Positions 1 through 10,980 of a stretch of 64,000 bases of DNA are shown here, piece after piece. A program made the position numbers and the translations under genes. Origin of the DNA: Cyathus striatus (lineage: Eukaryota > Basidiomycota > Agaricomycetes > Agaricales > Nidulariaceae); contig JAOVFP010000005.1 of assembly GCA_025738555.1 (NCBI GenBank), forward strand, positions 5,766,001-5,830,000, read 5' to 3'. The notes beneath the pieces were generated by a model, which searched no databases, was not told where the DNA came from, and worked only from the letters and a program-made list of their open reading frames with translations. Within the stretch, counting starts at the first letter, position 1; every line of letters begins with the position of its first letter.

Positions 1-1068
1 ATGCGGACCGTTTCCGTATTCGACCCCCGGTATGCCGTGTGATGTTCTACCACCCCATATTGATGGTACGTGTCTATTACGTTTGGGCATGATCTCCGTA
101 AGTTTTAATTTACGAGTGAAGGAGCTACCATCGAGCGGTGGGAAGAAACAACGGCTAGAAAGTGCTTCGAAAAAATATTTTCTGGAAACTGGCGAATGCA
201 TGATCCTTATGATATTGATCCTCGGGTTGATGCGAGAACTTCGCTACATGGCAGACCAAACCAAGTGAGTGTAACTCTCCTTTTCAGATTGACACACTTT
301 TCGACCATTACCAGTGCAGTGTATTCAGGACTTTCCAAGGGTGGCTATCAATGACGTTAGTAGGGACCACGAAATTCCCAATGAATGGTACTTACTATAA
401 ATCTTTTTAGAGAAACCGGACCAGGAGAAGGAACTATCAGACTACTTCCAGACGTGCATTTAGTTAATGTCTACTTCACACTGCGCCCTTTTTTCCGTCC
501 ATTGGTCTCTGAGACATCCTCTGAGATTTTTGATGCTGATAACTGGGAGTTCGGTATGCGAAGCCCTAAAATAATTGAAGATAACTTAGCCTTAAGACCG
601 TTTACAGATATATCTTTTCCAGACTTTCCAGGAATTGTCCCCAAAAATGGGGGCTACGTCTCATGGCCTTCTGCGAGCTTGCATCCACATCTAAGACTAA
701 ATGAAACTATGACTTCTGTTCCTAAAGTGTTCCCTGGAGATACGGTATTTTGGCACTCGGATGTAATACACTCCGTGGAGAAAGAGCACCATGGAAAGAA
801 CGATGCAGCAGGTTAGGTCTTCTCAACGTACGGTGCCAAAAGTCTAATGAGCTAATAAAAACTTCTAGTAATGTATATCCCGGCGGTACCATTGACACCT
901 TTGAACAAAGCCTACATTGAAAACCAGTGCAAGCAGTTCTTGGACGGAAAGAGACCGACTGATTTTCGACAGGGTAGATCGGAGAAGGGGTTCATAGGGA
1001 TTGCTACAGAGAAAGACATAAAGTTGCCGTTGGGACGGATTGCGATGGGATTGCCGCTTGTGGTATAA
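1..1068 (+). CDS. DUF1479 family protein, 3' part
   Basis: The 3' exons of a gene that begins before the window, of the DUF1479 family (putative Fe(II)/2-oxoglutarate-type oxygenases with no settled substrate). Exons read as about 1-65, 122-264, 315-355, 411-811 and 869-1068, with the stop at 1066. Family landmarks are visible: RIRPP then HIDG (likely metal-ligand region), ATIERW, NWRMHDPYDIDPR, FRTFQGWLSM, TGPGEGTIRLLPD, GDTVFWHSDVIHSVE (second His region) and VMYIPAVPLTPLN. All introns are GT-AG and short, and the phases join correctly. One oddity: the RIRPP segment (from base 3) and the MPCDVLPPHIDG segment are in different frames, as if one C were missing from the CCCCC run at 23-28. This may be a sequencing indel or a real lesion. 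Family membership is confident; catalytic function is not. Confidence 0.75.
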
Positions 1069-1352
1069 ACGATTCTGAACAGATGACTGTTCACCTTAGA
1101 CTTGCCATATGTTGCGTTCAAGTTCAATACGTTGTCAATACTTATACGGTTAACTGTAACATAGCTCTGGCAAATGGTTATGTAATAAAATATTTGTTTG
1201 ACATTGCAGATTTTGCCAAATAGAGCCATAAGCGCCTTGTACTTGAAGCCAACTTGAAGTTGACTTGAAGCTTGAAAATTCAACCTAGTTTGCAATATTT
1301 CGTGCCATTTTAATAATGTAAATGTGATTCACTAGCATTGGCACAACGCAGT

Positions 1353-1616
1353 TCAAGAAGGTGTACGATTCACCATCGGTGGCGTGTATTGTACTGTTGG
1401 AGCAGGCTGTTGAACAATCTGGGGTGGTTGGTGAACAGCTTGCGGTGCGTGATGCGCAGCTTGAGGAGTGTGATGAATAACTGGTGGCGTATTATGGAGA
1501 GCAGGAGGGGTATGATGGACAGGAGGGGGTGTACGTTGGACTGCTGGAGTGGTATGGATTGCCACTGGCGATGGGTACGTGACAGGGGGCGTATTATGTA
1601 CAGCAGGCCGGGTCTG
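1353..1616 (-). CDS. Proline/histidine-rich repeat reading frame, possible exon
   Basis: A minus-strand open frame of about 87 codons made of degenerate 8-residue units of the type HTPPxVHH, for example VHHTPPALHNTPPVIH, ending in TPS and a stop at 1353. It follows a possible acceptor (TAACAG), so it could be the last exon of a gene lying to the right. No start codon or upstream exon could be joined with confidence between 1617 and 2007. Repeat-rich DNA readily gives open frames on both strands, and the plus strand here is also open (Arg/Trp-rich). I do not recognise a family. Confidence 0.25.
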   Translation of the reverse strand, partial: QTRPAVHNTPPVTYPSPVAIHTTPAVQRTPPPVHHTPPALHNTPPVIHHTPQAAHHAPQAVHQPPQIVQQPAPTVQYTPPMVNRTPS

Positions 1617-2128
1617 TTAACTGGCGGTAATGGCGGGGGTGGGGGCTGAAGAATCTGATTCCATGAACGATTGGAGCCCGATCTGCTGTTGTGGCTATAA
1701 TTCGGCATTAGTAAATACATTAGCTTCGGCTCATACACAAAATTCTGTTTGAAGTAATATACGGTGAGTACTGTTACCTGCTACTAGTATTTGTGACCAT
1801 CACTCACTGAATATTAGTACAGTACTTTATAGATGTACAACGAGTGTATGCCGTGTACCAATGCAAGTTCATGATAGTCCATGTTATACAGTCTTTCCAT
1901 TGTTGCTGTGAACAATGTAAGACGATGATGTGGATTACACGCGCATATAGGTTCAACTTGGTGGAAGCGATGAATATGAAATTTACCACAAGTGCATAAT
2001 CTACCACACTATGTGTTAGGCAAGTATGTACATTTCGTGACTATAAAATGTTACTCTCCATTCAATTTGTTTCCTGATCCTTCTCCACACCCACTTCACC
2101 CGGCATTGTCATCTATCACTTTTCCATC

Positions 2129-2724
2129 ATGTCACCCTTTCTTGAAGAATTGACACAGGAAATACGAGAGCTGAAAGTACTTAATAATAAACTTTTAGCA
2201 AGTATGGATAAACTCGAGCGCGGCCTGAATTGTATTATAGATGAACGGCAGGAGTACGTTTCTTTATCGTCTGACAGCTTCTCAAGTTACCATAATCTCA
2301 CTGTTCATGTTTAAACTTTCTAGAATGCACAGCCATAGCACTGATCTGCTGGAAAAACCAATACAAAATATCAATAAAGAACACTTTCGCACCACGAAGG
2401 AAATCGAGGAAAAGCTAGAAAAGCTTTCTGTCGTCGACTCACTCGTCTGCCACCCATCGACAGGCCTTCAATTTAATTCCACCTCATGATTTTGGCAATT
2501 GGCGTGACGAATCCCAGGGTCATATTGTTGGAGATGATATTCAAGCCAGTGTAGCGTTTGAAGAAGATTCTTCCAGGGATGGGATTGTCGCTGATGCTGA
2601 CGTGCAGTCATCACACCCCGAGTCACGACCTGCTATAAATGTTCCATATAACTTACCTGTTGTTGGAACACACAAGGTAGCGGTTCGGGTTAGCACCAAC
2701 ATTCCAACCGCTAATGAGGAGTAG
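2129..2724 (+). CDS. Small hypothetical coiled-coil protein
   Basis: Not recognised. Exon 1 (2129-2253) starts MSPFLEELTQEIRELKVLNN, a leucine/charged heptad pattern suggesting a coiled coil. A GTACGT...TAG intron (2254-2323) leads into a second charged stretch (EIEEKLEKLS). That frame would stop at 2487, but another frame is open from about 2440 to the TAG at 2722-2724 with protein-like composition (acidic, ending near VAVRVSTNIPTANEE). The two could be joined by a very short intron (about 34 nt, GTCGTC to CGACAG near 2430-2464) or by a one-base indel. Nearest neighbours are the Pro-rich frame and the MFS gene, and neither suggests a role. The existence of a gene is moderately supported; its 3' structure is uncertain. 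Confidence 0.45.
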
Positions 2725-3207
2725 CTCGTCTTTTTATGTACAATTAGTAATTACCACTGTAATTTCCCTATCTTGTAGCAGTCAAGTGGTATTATTATTT
2801 CCGTAATCACTGTATCATGGGTATCAATGATCATGTAACAGTTTGCTTCACCTGAGGCCTGAGACCTCAACAGATTAATTAAACTATATTAGTAGATCTT
2901 GCACGCCAGAAATGAATTCCTGAAGTACAAAAAGTTATACTTTCTTTTCATTCCGAAACGCTCTAGATCATAGATAATCTGAGATAAGTAGTATAGCTGT
3001 CATTATTGCCCATTATCGGAATAAAGCAGTCCAATAATGAGGCTACAGGTCTCGTTAACCAATGAACAATAAAAGTGGTATATATACTAACACAAATAAA
3101 AACAATCTATCGAAGTCTAGCCATAGAAATTGACTGGGTATTACGATCCAGAGTTGACTAGAGCCTAGCGAGTACTTTTGTTGAAAAGCTACTTAAAATT
3201 CATACTA
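2725..3207. other. Intergenic, no gene seen
   Basis: AT-rich spacer between two genes that converge (small coiled-coil gene on plus, MFS gene on minus). No open frame, RNA gene or repeat that I can support. Confidence 0.5.
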
Positions 3208-5062
3208 TCAGGCTTTACTGGGCACCATCCTTGCGGACTGGATACCAAAGACAACCACTACAAGCAAGATATAGTAAACCAAATGCCCGCCGGCAATGTG
3301 TTTCTCCAGCGAAATGGAGAAAAGGGAGCTGGCTATTGATGGAGAGATTGATCTCATCCCAGATCCTAACATTTGTACCAGCCCGGTCAACGAGCCAAGA
3401 GAGGCTTTGTTGGGTGCACTCTCCACAACAAGAATGTGGCTGGATCCTATAGTGACCATTCTAAGCCCACATTTCTTTCGAGGTATAACAACAGACGTAC
3501 CATAGCACATGGAAACCGTCAATCGGAACAACAGATGTACGAAAATCACCACAGCAACTTTTATATCCACCCCACCAGCCTGCCTGGCGAAGTAACTTGC
3601 TATAGGATAACATAGGACACCGAAAAAGAAGCATGAGTAAGAGAAGAGGAACACGTTCCGTGCTCCGAAGCGTCTCAGCAGCCTTCCAAGGAACATAATC
3701 TGGACAAACGCGTTTGCGAATCCCCAAGTACCCATGGTGGTGCCTATGGTGTAAGGATCGAGTCCAAGGCCCCCGTACTTTATGGGAGTGGATAGCATAA
3801 GCGGTAATAGGACTTGCTGTGCCATATCAGTGAACGCTAGAAATACATAGGAGAGGCAGATAAAGGCTACGCGTCGAGTTACGAGGTCACGGAGTGGTGG
3901 AGGCTTATCGTCGTGTTGTGTCTCAGCAACATTGGCTTCTTCAGCTTCCCATGGTTCGTCATTAGTGTGGTAATTTAGTCGGTCGGTTTCGGATATGAGA
4001 CTCGTTGAAGCGTTTGGCTCGTTGTCGATGTCTTGCTGAACATTTCGTTTTGTTTTGGAAAGTTTCTTCTTACGAATAGCTGAAGGTAATGTCTAGTGAA
4101 CATCGGTAAGTAATATTACGGCTGCAGTTAGGATTATTTACTTACTTCCTTCAGTCCAATAAAAGATATAGTGAAAGAAGTAAGTGCTAGCATGCCGGCT
4201 GCGAAGCAAGGGAGGAAATAGGGATGTTCGCGCAGAAGTGCTATTTTCCCTAGTGTGTTTGGCCATCGTTCAGCTGGGGCAGTGAGAACACCTCCCATGG
4301 TAGGACTAATCACGAAATTAGCGATGAACACGGTTGGATAATACGTAGTCATACGCGATGATTGTCCCACAACTCCACATGAGCGGCAGCAAAGAGAATG
4401 CATCTCCGATGTTCGTCGAGTCAGTGAGCTAGACACGCGTATATTATCAGATCTTAAAATGAGGAGCGACGTCGAAGATCATACCTCTGCTATGACACTC
4501 TTCGACACACCTGCAAGCAACTGTTAGTCCTGAAGCGCGTCATAACGATAACGACGCGTACCGATATTTCCATTGAACATTCCCTGTAAGCATCGAAATA
4601 GTACTAGAGGCCAGAAGGTACTGGAGAGTCCAAAGCCGAACATGGCAATCGCTAAACCAACCGGTCCAATGAGCAGAATTGGCCTGCGGCCATAGTAATC
4701 TGATAACCGTCCCCAATGGAAGACAGTAAGAGCCTCCGCGAGGAAGAATATTGATTCCTGACATTCGAAGATCGTTAGACGAAGATATATTTGAAGTGGA
4801 GGGCAGCACGTACGATGATGCCGCCATAATATCCCACTTTGCGCTCGTCTCCACCCGTGATACCCGTGTCGCGAACGAATTGGTTGATGAACGGGTAGAT
4901 GACGGTTCCGGTTACGGGTTCTGTGAGCTGCACCAGTAACACCATGAACAGCTGGAACTTTGGCAGAGGTGTCCGCTTAACCACAGGCGTCTCTTCTTCT
5001 CGTACAATGTCTTGATTTTCGTGCTCAACATTACTGTTTTGTTCAGGCGCTGTACCGGCCAT
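3208..5062 (-). CDS. MFS transporter, DHA1-type drug:H+ antiporter-like
   Basis: Plasma- or vacuolar-membrane major facilitator of the fungal DHA1-like group (12 TM expected, 511 aa as spliced). Exons on the minus strand: 5062-4814, 4757-4562, 4510-4485, 4428-4355, 4305-4146, 4092-3501 and 3446-3208. All phases close. Landmarks: N-terminal TPLPKFQLFMVLLVQLTEPV (TM1), the loop 2-3 signature WGRLSDYYGRRPILLIGP, RCLQGMFNGNIGVSKSV (TM4/5 region), PTMGGVLTAPAERWPN, a long charged central loop, and DLVTRRVAF beginning the second half. The last intron (3500-3447) is 54 nt with no in-frame stop, so retaining it would insert 18 residues. A TATATAAA box lies about 85 bp upstream. The substrate cannot be read from sequence; relatives are annotated as multidrug or tetracycline-resistance-like carriers. 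Confidence 0.88.
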
Positions 5063-5140
5063 TTCTTAACGCTCAGCCCTGGTCCTTTTGGTGAAAGAAA
5101 GGAAGAAAGGACGTAAGAGTCATGCTGTTTTCGAAGTGAT

Positions 5141-5156
5141 GGTTTATATAGAGAAA
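5141..5156 (-). promoter_or_regulatory. TATA box of the MFS gene
   Basis: On the minus strand CTATATAAA lies about 80-95 bp upstream of the ATG at 5062, followed by a pyrimidine-rich stretch, a usual fungal core-promoter arrangement. Confidence 0.5.
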
Positions 5157-5329
5157 GGAGGGTAAATGTTCTGAGCTAGATCTGAGTCAATGATCCAGTT
5201 TCGGACTGTTACGCAATACGCAGGGTTGGAAACTTGAACCATATGGAAGTTGTCCACAGAGAGGTCAGAAATAGATTTGAATTGGGTAGGTAGTGTCGAC
5301 TTATATCTTATCAAGTAACATTTTTACAA

Positions 5330-5409
5330 TCGGATATGGTGTAACGGCTAACATTGCCGCCTCTCACGAGTGTTCGCGGCAGCTCGGGGTTCGATTCCCC
5401 GTATCCGAA
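5330..5409 (+). tRNA. tRNA-Glu(CTC) with a short intron
   Basis: The acceptor stem TCGGATA (5330-5336) pairs fully with TATCCGA (5402-5408). The D arm and box A (TGGTGTAACGGCTAA) and the T arm and box B (GGGGTTCGATTCCCC) are intact. The anticodon stem is GCCGC/GCGGC, with loop CTCTCA...C giving anticodon CTC. About 8 nt (CGAGTGTT) sit after position 37 and are best read as a small tRNA intron. Discriminator base A; no encoded CCA, as expected in eukaryotes. The body is the same as in the tRNA-Glu array near 40 kb, but two acceptor-stem base pairs differ, with compensation on both sides. Confidence 0.88.
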
Positions 5410-5415
5410 TTTTTT
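5410..5415 (+). terminator. Pol III oligo-T terminator
   Basis: Run of six T directly after the tRNA-Glu discriminator base, a standard RNA polymerase III stop. Confidence 0.75.
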
Positions 5416-5883
5416 GTGCAGCTTGCAAGTTACGAGCAGCAGTGGTACTAGTATAAGTATTGAAGTACTTGCGCAACTCACCATTGCATTATGCAATCCA
5501 AGTGCAAACTTTGAAAGGCTCTACTATCGGCTCCCGGTTGACTCTTTGTTTTGTGATCAATACCACTGCCACTGCAGTCGGACTAGTCAGACCTTGACAA
5601 AGAGACACAATCTACAGATACCAGATACAACAAAATGAAGGCCTCGAATAAACCTCATGGCCGTATTGTCAAGACTTAAGATGCGTAGTACGTACCATCG
5701 GTAACGCCTCCCCGGCCCTTGACACAACCTCGTGAGTTTGTTGCCGAACTAAATTGTATTGGTCACAGAATTTGCAAAATTCAACGGTCTCTTTGTTCAA
5801 CTTCTCTTGTCTTTCCTCTTTTCCACATACCTTCAAGTTCAAACCATTACCAAATAGTTCTCTATTAGTAGAATAACGCGACA

Positions 5884-8800
5884 ATGCCACCAGCAAGCTC
5901 GTCGTCGTCGGCTCCTCTTACCAAAGCTCAAAAGCAGGAAGCTCTCAAACGACGCCGCGAGCGACGCGCTGAGCTAGCTGCCATACAACGCTCGGATGTT
6001 GAAATGTGGAAGAATGAGGTACGCATCTATACATGCACTATTCACGTTCGTATATTGGATAAACGCGCAGGGGAATGAAAGTTTTAAGAAAGGTCAATAC
6101 GCAGATGCCGTGGGGAAGTATGAGGAAGCTATTATTATCGGTGGGGAAAAGGCACTCATATTGTCGAATTTGGCTGCTGCTCATTTGAAGTTAGGACAGT
6201 ATGTCTTCTACATTTTTGCTTTCCTCAACGTTGTTCATGTACCCTCTGTTCTTTGGATAGATATGAAGAGGCTGCACATTCAGCTAATAAAGCCCTCGCT
6301 CATGACTCGAAGAACCTTAAAGCACGATTTAGACGCGCCACTGCACTTAAAGAACTCAATCAATTTACGGCGGCTCTCGCAGGTTTCGTGCTTTCCTTCA
6401 ACTTACTTCAGCCACGACTGACCAACCTTTTAGATTTCAAGGTTATTAATGAACAAGACTCTACTTTGGTCGACGTAAAGCAAGAAATTTATACGCTCAA
6501 GACGTTCCTGCGTCATATGGGATGGGATAGCGACGAAGAGGACGATTCAGATGACGAAAAGGAAGACCGGCTTCGCAAACCTCGCGACTATTTCTCTGAC
6601 TCCGATACTAGTGATTGTCTTCATATTGGCAATGGAACACCGTGTCGGTTCTACAACAAAGGCCTGTGCAATAAAGGAGAGCAATGCTCATTCTCGCATG
6701 CGCCAGATGATAGGAGTGTACGCGACGGACTGTAAGTCATCCTAGTTTTGCGCTGCTGCATTTTACACTGCTGACTTCAATACATACAGAGGAAGGAATG
6801 TCTGCAAATATTTCATCATGCATGCATGCAAGTACGGCCCAGAAAAATGTGTTTATAGTCACTCGCGAGAATTCCTTCCTCCAGGCGGCTGGTGGGAAGA
6901 TTACAAGGACGCGAAACTCGCAAGGTATCTACAACAAGAACTCCGTTCGAAGGCATACATGTCGAACCCCCGCTACCTTCACCGGAATCTCTCGCTCATG
7001 AATTACGTGTGTCGTTACTTGGGGCGGCTAATCGCTGGTCACCTTACAAGGAACTTGCGAAGAGTAGTCTAAATATGAACTTTCAGAAAACGTAGGTCAG
7101 AGATTAGGAAGAAGGTGCGAGCAAAGGCAAAGGAGAAGGCCTCGGCTTCGACGACTACATTGGCTCAGGACTCTGGGACGTTGGGTGTTACTCCGTTTGT
7201 TGTGGTCTTATCGCTAGAACATGAACAGTTCTACAATAACATTCTATCCCACTTGCTTTCTTCCCTTCGGGAAACAATGGAAGTCAAACAAGCGTTCTCA
7301 AGGGACACTGCTCTGCATACCTCTCTCAACCTGGTTTGAAGGGAGTATACGTCATGGATGTCGGTATCGTCTCCGCACGTAATGCGGCGGTGCGCAAGAG
7401 ACTCTTTGAGTTTGTCACAAAGGAAGGAGGCCGAGTCTGCGTTGGTGGCATGTTTCCCAACAATATCGGAGAAAAGCAGTTCGAAGAATTTTTCAAGGGC
7501 TGGGGTCTGCAGTGGAAATATGGCTCCTACCATCGTACCACATTTTTGCTCAATTCCGCACATCCTCTCGCTGTTTCAGATCGGCTCTTTGAATCCTATA
7601 GCATGAAGGCGCTGCATGTCGACAACGTATCTCCTTTTATGATGTTGTATACAGCTACAGAAGATTCTCGTTTAGAAAGCCATGTTTTCTTCCGGTAAAG
7701 ATTGAGACGTTCGACGAGTCGCCTGCTGTTGCTGCAAAGGTCGGCAAAGGGTGGATAGGCTTCGTGGGGGATGTTAATGGGGAATTGGGGAGCACACGTA
7801 CGGTTATGGCGATACTTGGGGTTCTGGACGATAGCAAGCTACCGAAGGTTATTAAACAGGAAATGGGAAAATCAGTGCCAGAGCGGACAAATAAAACGGA
7901 AAACAAGAAAGCGGGTATTAAGGCAAAGGGGAATGATGAAAGCATGGAGGGTGGACATCGGATGGGTGTAGCGGTGGATTATATGCGGACGCGTGAGCCA
8001 TCCACCAAACATGATACTATACCCCCTCCGGACAGTCCTTTCCTTCTCATCCTTACGATCCATTCCGCAAACAAGTTCCAAGAAACCCACAAAGCGCAGA
8101 TCGATGCTCTTCGCAAGAAGTGCCGAGTTGAATTCGCCGTAGGCCGTCACTATGCGCTCCAGTACCTTTCTAATCCCCACTTGGAAGGGGTATATGTCGC
8201 AGACGACACGTTTTTCAGTAAGACATTGGCGTCCCCGAACTCTGACATACTTACAAAGATTGTATCATTTGCGAAGGGTGGCGGAACTGTAGTTGTTAGT
8301 GGCTTATTCCCGACCACGATGCCTGAAGCACATATACCAGGTTTTTTCAAATCATTTGGTTTGGAATGGACTGTAGGGCGACGAAGGAAAGCAGAATGGT
8401 ACTTGGAGTCCCGGTCTGAACTGGGAAAATGGAACCCAAGCCTCCCTGATACTTATCCCGTCAAAGCTCTTGCTCTCACGAATGTCGATCAGAAAGCTGC
8501 TGTGTACTTTCCTCCTCCAGAAGAATCCGACTTCGAGAGTCCTGTTGTTCGTACGAAAGTTGGCAAGGGATATCTTGGCTATGTGGGATACGAGTCGCCG
8601 GAGGAGCCGATGGGTTCGAATATCATCCTTGCAATGTTCAACAGGCTGGGCCTAGACTATGCGCTTGGGCCGCCACAACCAACAAGCAGGAAGTTCGTTA
8701 TGATGCTCTCCTTTGACTGCGTTGAACAGGTGAAGGGGTTGTATTCGGGGCTTATTTCTGACCTTCAGAATCGCGTGGAGGTCTTGCATGGGCTTTCAAA

Positions 8801-9326
8801 TGAGCGTGTTGTTGACTTTTTAGGCTCCAAGGACCTTGTGGGTGTGATCATTATGACAACTGACATTACGGACCCTCCGCATGCATATCTTTTGCAACAA
8901 CTTGTCCAATATACCAGAAACGGGGGTACGACTATCTTTGCAGGATATTTCGCCTGTGAGATATCTCTTCCTGAGGTCAGGCCTTTCTTCGAGGACAATT
9001 GGGGGCTGCCGTGGGACATGGGATCATCCAGCTTGGAGGATATAAATATGAAACTGAACAAGAAGAGCGACTTTGCGAAGAATGATGCACGCAACGATCA
9101 GCACACCCAGCTGCCAGAGCAAATAGGATTCAGAGCTGTGAATTTTACCGGGGTCAAGGAGAGTATGATACTTTATAAAGATAAGTATGCGGTGAAGAAG
9201 GATGAACTTGCGCAGGTGCCAATTGCTGTTGCTCCTGTTGGAAAGGGAAGGTTGGGTTGGCTGGGCTCGGCGAGTTCATTTGGCGCCGACGACACGAAAG
9301 TGATGTTGGTTATGCTTGGGTTATAA
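5884..9326 (+). pseudogene. TPR-CCCH zinc finger protein, copy 1, frameshifted
   Basis: First of three tandem paralogues. Exons: 5884-6018, 6071-6198, 6261-6382, 6434-6731 and 6790-9326. Order of parts: Ser-rich N-terminus, RRRERRAELA basic helix, about two TPR-like motifs (KKGQYADAVGKYEEAI; FRRATALKEL), an acidic linker, CCCH finger 1 (C-x7-C-x5-C-x3-H, CRFYNKGLCNKGEQCSFSH) and finger 2 (C-x7-C-x6-C-x3-H, in exon 5), then the three-unit C-terminal domain described for copy 3. Aligned with copies 2 and 3, exon 5 changes frame near 6945, 7090, 7312 (one base missing before a YLSQPG-equivalent) and 7690 (one base missing before PVKIE). The last 520 codons (7764-9326) are uninterrupted. Four lesions in one copy suggest real decay, though draft indels may contribute. 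TPR plus CCCH suggests RNA binding with protein partners; this is inference. Confidence 0.75.
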
Positions 9327-9432
9327 TCTTTTAGTATTTTATAAACGACGCTATGTACTAATATTACAATAATTATAATATTTTAAGTATAATCTGAAGC
9401 TTTCATCTGTAACATATTTCATGTTTTCAGAT
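9327..9432. other. AT-rich 3' flank of copy 1
   Basis: Very AT-rich stretch after the stop, before the retroelement leader. Probably 3' UTR and flank; nothing else seen. Confidence 0.3.
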
Positions 9433-9439
9433 TTATTTA

Positions 9440-10513
9440 TTGGGGGAGCTTGCTCCCCCTATTTGTCTGCATTGGCGAGCGAAAATGCGTTGTGGCTGTG
9501 CATGTACGTACGGATTTTGCCGCCACGCTCGGATTTCTCCGCAATTCTCGGATTTGTCCGAAATGCTCGTTAGATTTGCCAGCCATGCTCGGGATTTTCC
9601 ATACACGCTCGGGTTTGTCCGCTTTGTGTTTAACAGAAGGCGACAAGAAGCGAGCAGAGAACCAAGTCCCCAGCTAAGACACCAACACGAGGAAGAGGAG
9701 AACACCAGGCCAACAAAAGCCAAACCCTTCATATTCGACCCAAATGTAGGCATTGATGCGATGCCCTTAAACAGACCAGCCCAATACACAATTAACAAAC
9801 TCAAGGACAAAGAATATGTGGAAATTGACTACTTCACCCCACGCGGGTGTAGCTTAGCACAAGGTGAACGCTCCACCAACTCGACAGATACATTAGGCCT
9901 CAAGACAGGCGCCAATGGCATAATTGCGCTCCAACCACTCTCTGCAATAAAACCCCTGAAGAATATCTGCCAGGATACAGAATTGACCTGGGGGGAGGTA
10001 AACGTTGCACGCCATGCAATGATGAGGCAGATGCTAGAACTGGGGAAGACGCTATGGCCAGCACATATCATACAGGCCCTCTCCAATTTCTTCGGGTGTT
10101 TAGATGCACACCCAATAAGGGAAGAGGAATATGGCGATGAGGCAATCGTAAAATACCAGGCCATAGTGAGAAGAGAATGGTACGATCGTATGGAAGTTGG
10201 GAGGGGCATGAATCTGGGGATAATCAATGATAACCTGCTAAAACAAATCCATCAGGATATTGTGATACAGAAAGGATCAGATTGCGCAAAAGAGGTCAGT
10301 AATATCCAAATCCATAACCAGGAAAAGAACATGACTGACAATAAATCATTTCCCCTCCCCACTACATCCACACATGGAACCCTTCATTACGCCATATCTG
10401 CCATGCAATTACTGCCATATGCCACACATAATATATGCCACTGCCATCACCACCACGCCACGCAACAAAACCCCAATACCAACATGATGGAATGGTATAG
10501 CTCAATGCAATAA
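9440..10513 (+). CDS. Gag-like ORF of YR retrotransposon
   Basis: Open frame of 357 codons. The first ~75 codons run through the repetitive leader and are probably not translated as such. The protein-like core runs from about FIFDPNVGIDAMPLNRPAQY to YDRMEVGRGMNLGIINDNLL, which resembles the ORF upstream of RT in Agaricomycete YR retroelements (including TINKLKDKEYVEIDYFTPRG). The last ~60 codons look out of frame: His/Gln-rich, unlike the family. A frameshift near 10320 is therefore likely. Function inferred: capsid-like or nucleic-acid-binding structural protein. Confidence 0.55.
   Translation: MGELAPPICLHWRAKMRCGCACTYGFCRHARISPQFSDLSEMLVRFASHARDFPYTLGFVRFVFNRRRQEASREPSPQLRHQHEEEENTRPTKAKPFIFDPNVGIDAMPLNRPAQYTINKLKDKEYVEIDYFTPRGCSLAQGERSTNSTDTLGLKTGANGIIALQPLSAIKPLKNICQDTELTWGEVNVARHAMMRQMLELGKTLWPAHIIQALSNFFGCLDAHPIREEEYGDEAIVKYQAIVRREWYDRMEVGRGMNLGIINDNLLKQIHQDIVIQKGSDCAKEVSNIQIHNQEKNMTDNKSFPLPTTSTHGTLHYAISAMQLLPYATHNICHCHHHHATQQNPNTNMMEWYSSMQ
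9511..9628 (+). repeat. Degenerate ~20-bp tandem repeat in retroelement leader
   Basis: About six imperfect units of 19-22 bp, each built around CGGATTT then CCG and a GCTCGG junction (for example ACGCTCGGATTTCTCCG), between the terminal hairpin and the Gag-like coding part. Confidence 0.55.
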
Positions 10514-10689
10514 TGCTGCGAGCTTCACAGATGCTGCTGGACACACCAAAGAAGAGGCAAGGAGGCGACCACTCACGCTCCAGATCACCCAAAAGAGCCA
10601 GAACAACATCCAGCCGATACAGCCAGTGACAGCGGAGTGAATCACCATCACCCAGAGAGGAAACACCCAGAAACAACAGGTTTTTTCAA

Positions 10690-10980
10690 AAAGGCGCAGC
10701 GAAACCACAGAGCGTCACCGCTTGCGCCGTTTGCCTGGGATGCTGCAAACACGAATTCTCCAAATGCGACAAACGCCAACTATGGGATGGATTTACCAAA
10801 TCATGGGCAATACGAGGAGAAAACAGAAAGCTTACCAAACCCAATGGCGACAGCATATGCTTCCAGTGGCAAATGCCTCTGGGATGCCGAGACACATCCC
10901 ACCCGGAAAGACACTGCTGTTCAGGATGCGGAAACACAGACCATGGTGCTCAGAGATGTCCTCGAGCAGAGAAGTTATGA
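10690..10980 (+). CDS. Zinc-binding CCHC/CxxC segment between Gag and RT
   Basis: Read in the frame starting at 10723 (tgc), this gives CAVCLGCCKHEFSKC, then WDGFTKSWAIRGENRKL, CFQWQMPLGCRDTSHPERHC and CSGCGNTDHGAQRCPRAEK with a stop at 10978-10980. The Cys/His pattern is the conserved knuckle region that precedes RT in basidiomycete YR retrotransposons. It lies in a different frame from both the Gag-like ORF (before) and RT (after), so it is either joined by frameshifting or broken by indels. Confidence 0.6.
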   Translation, partial: KGAAKPQSVTACAVCLGCCKHEFSKCDKRQLWDGFTKSWAIRGENRKLTKPNGDSICFQWQMPLGCRDTSHPERHCCSGCGNTDHGAQRCPRAEKL

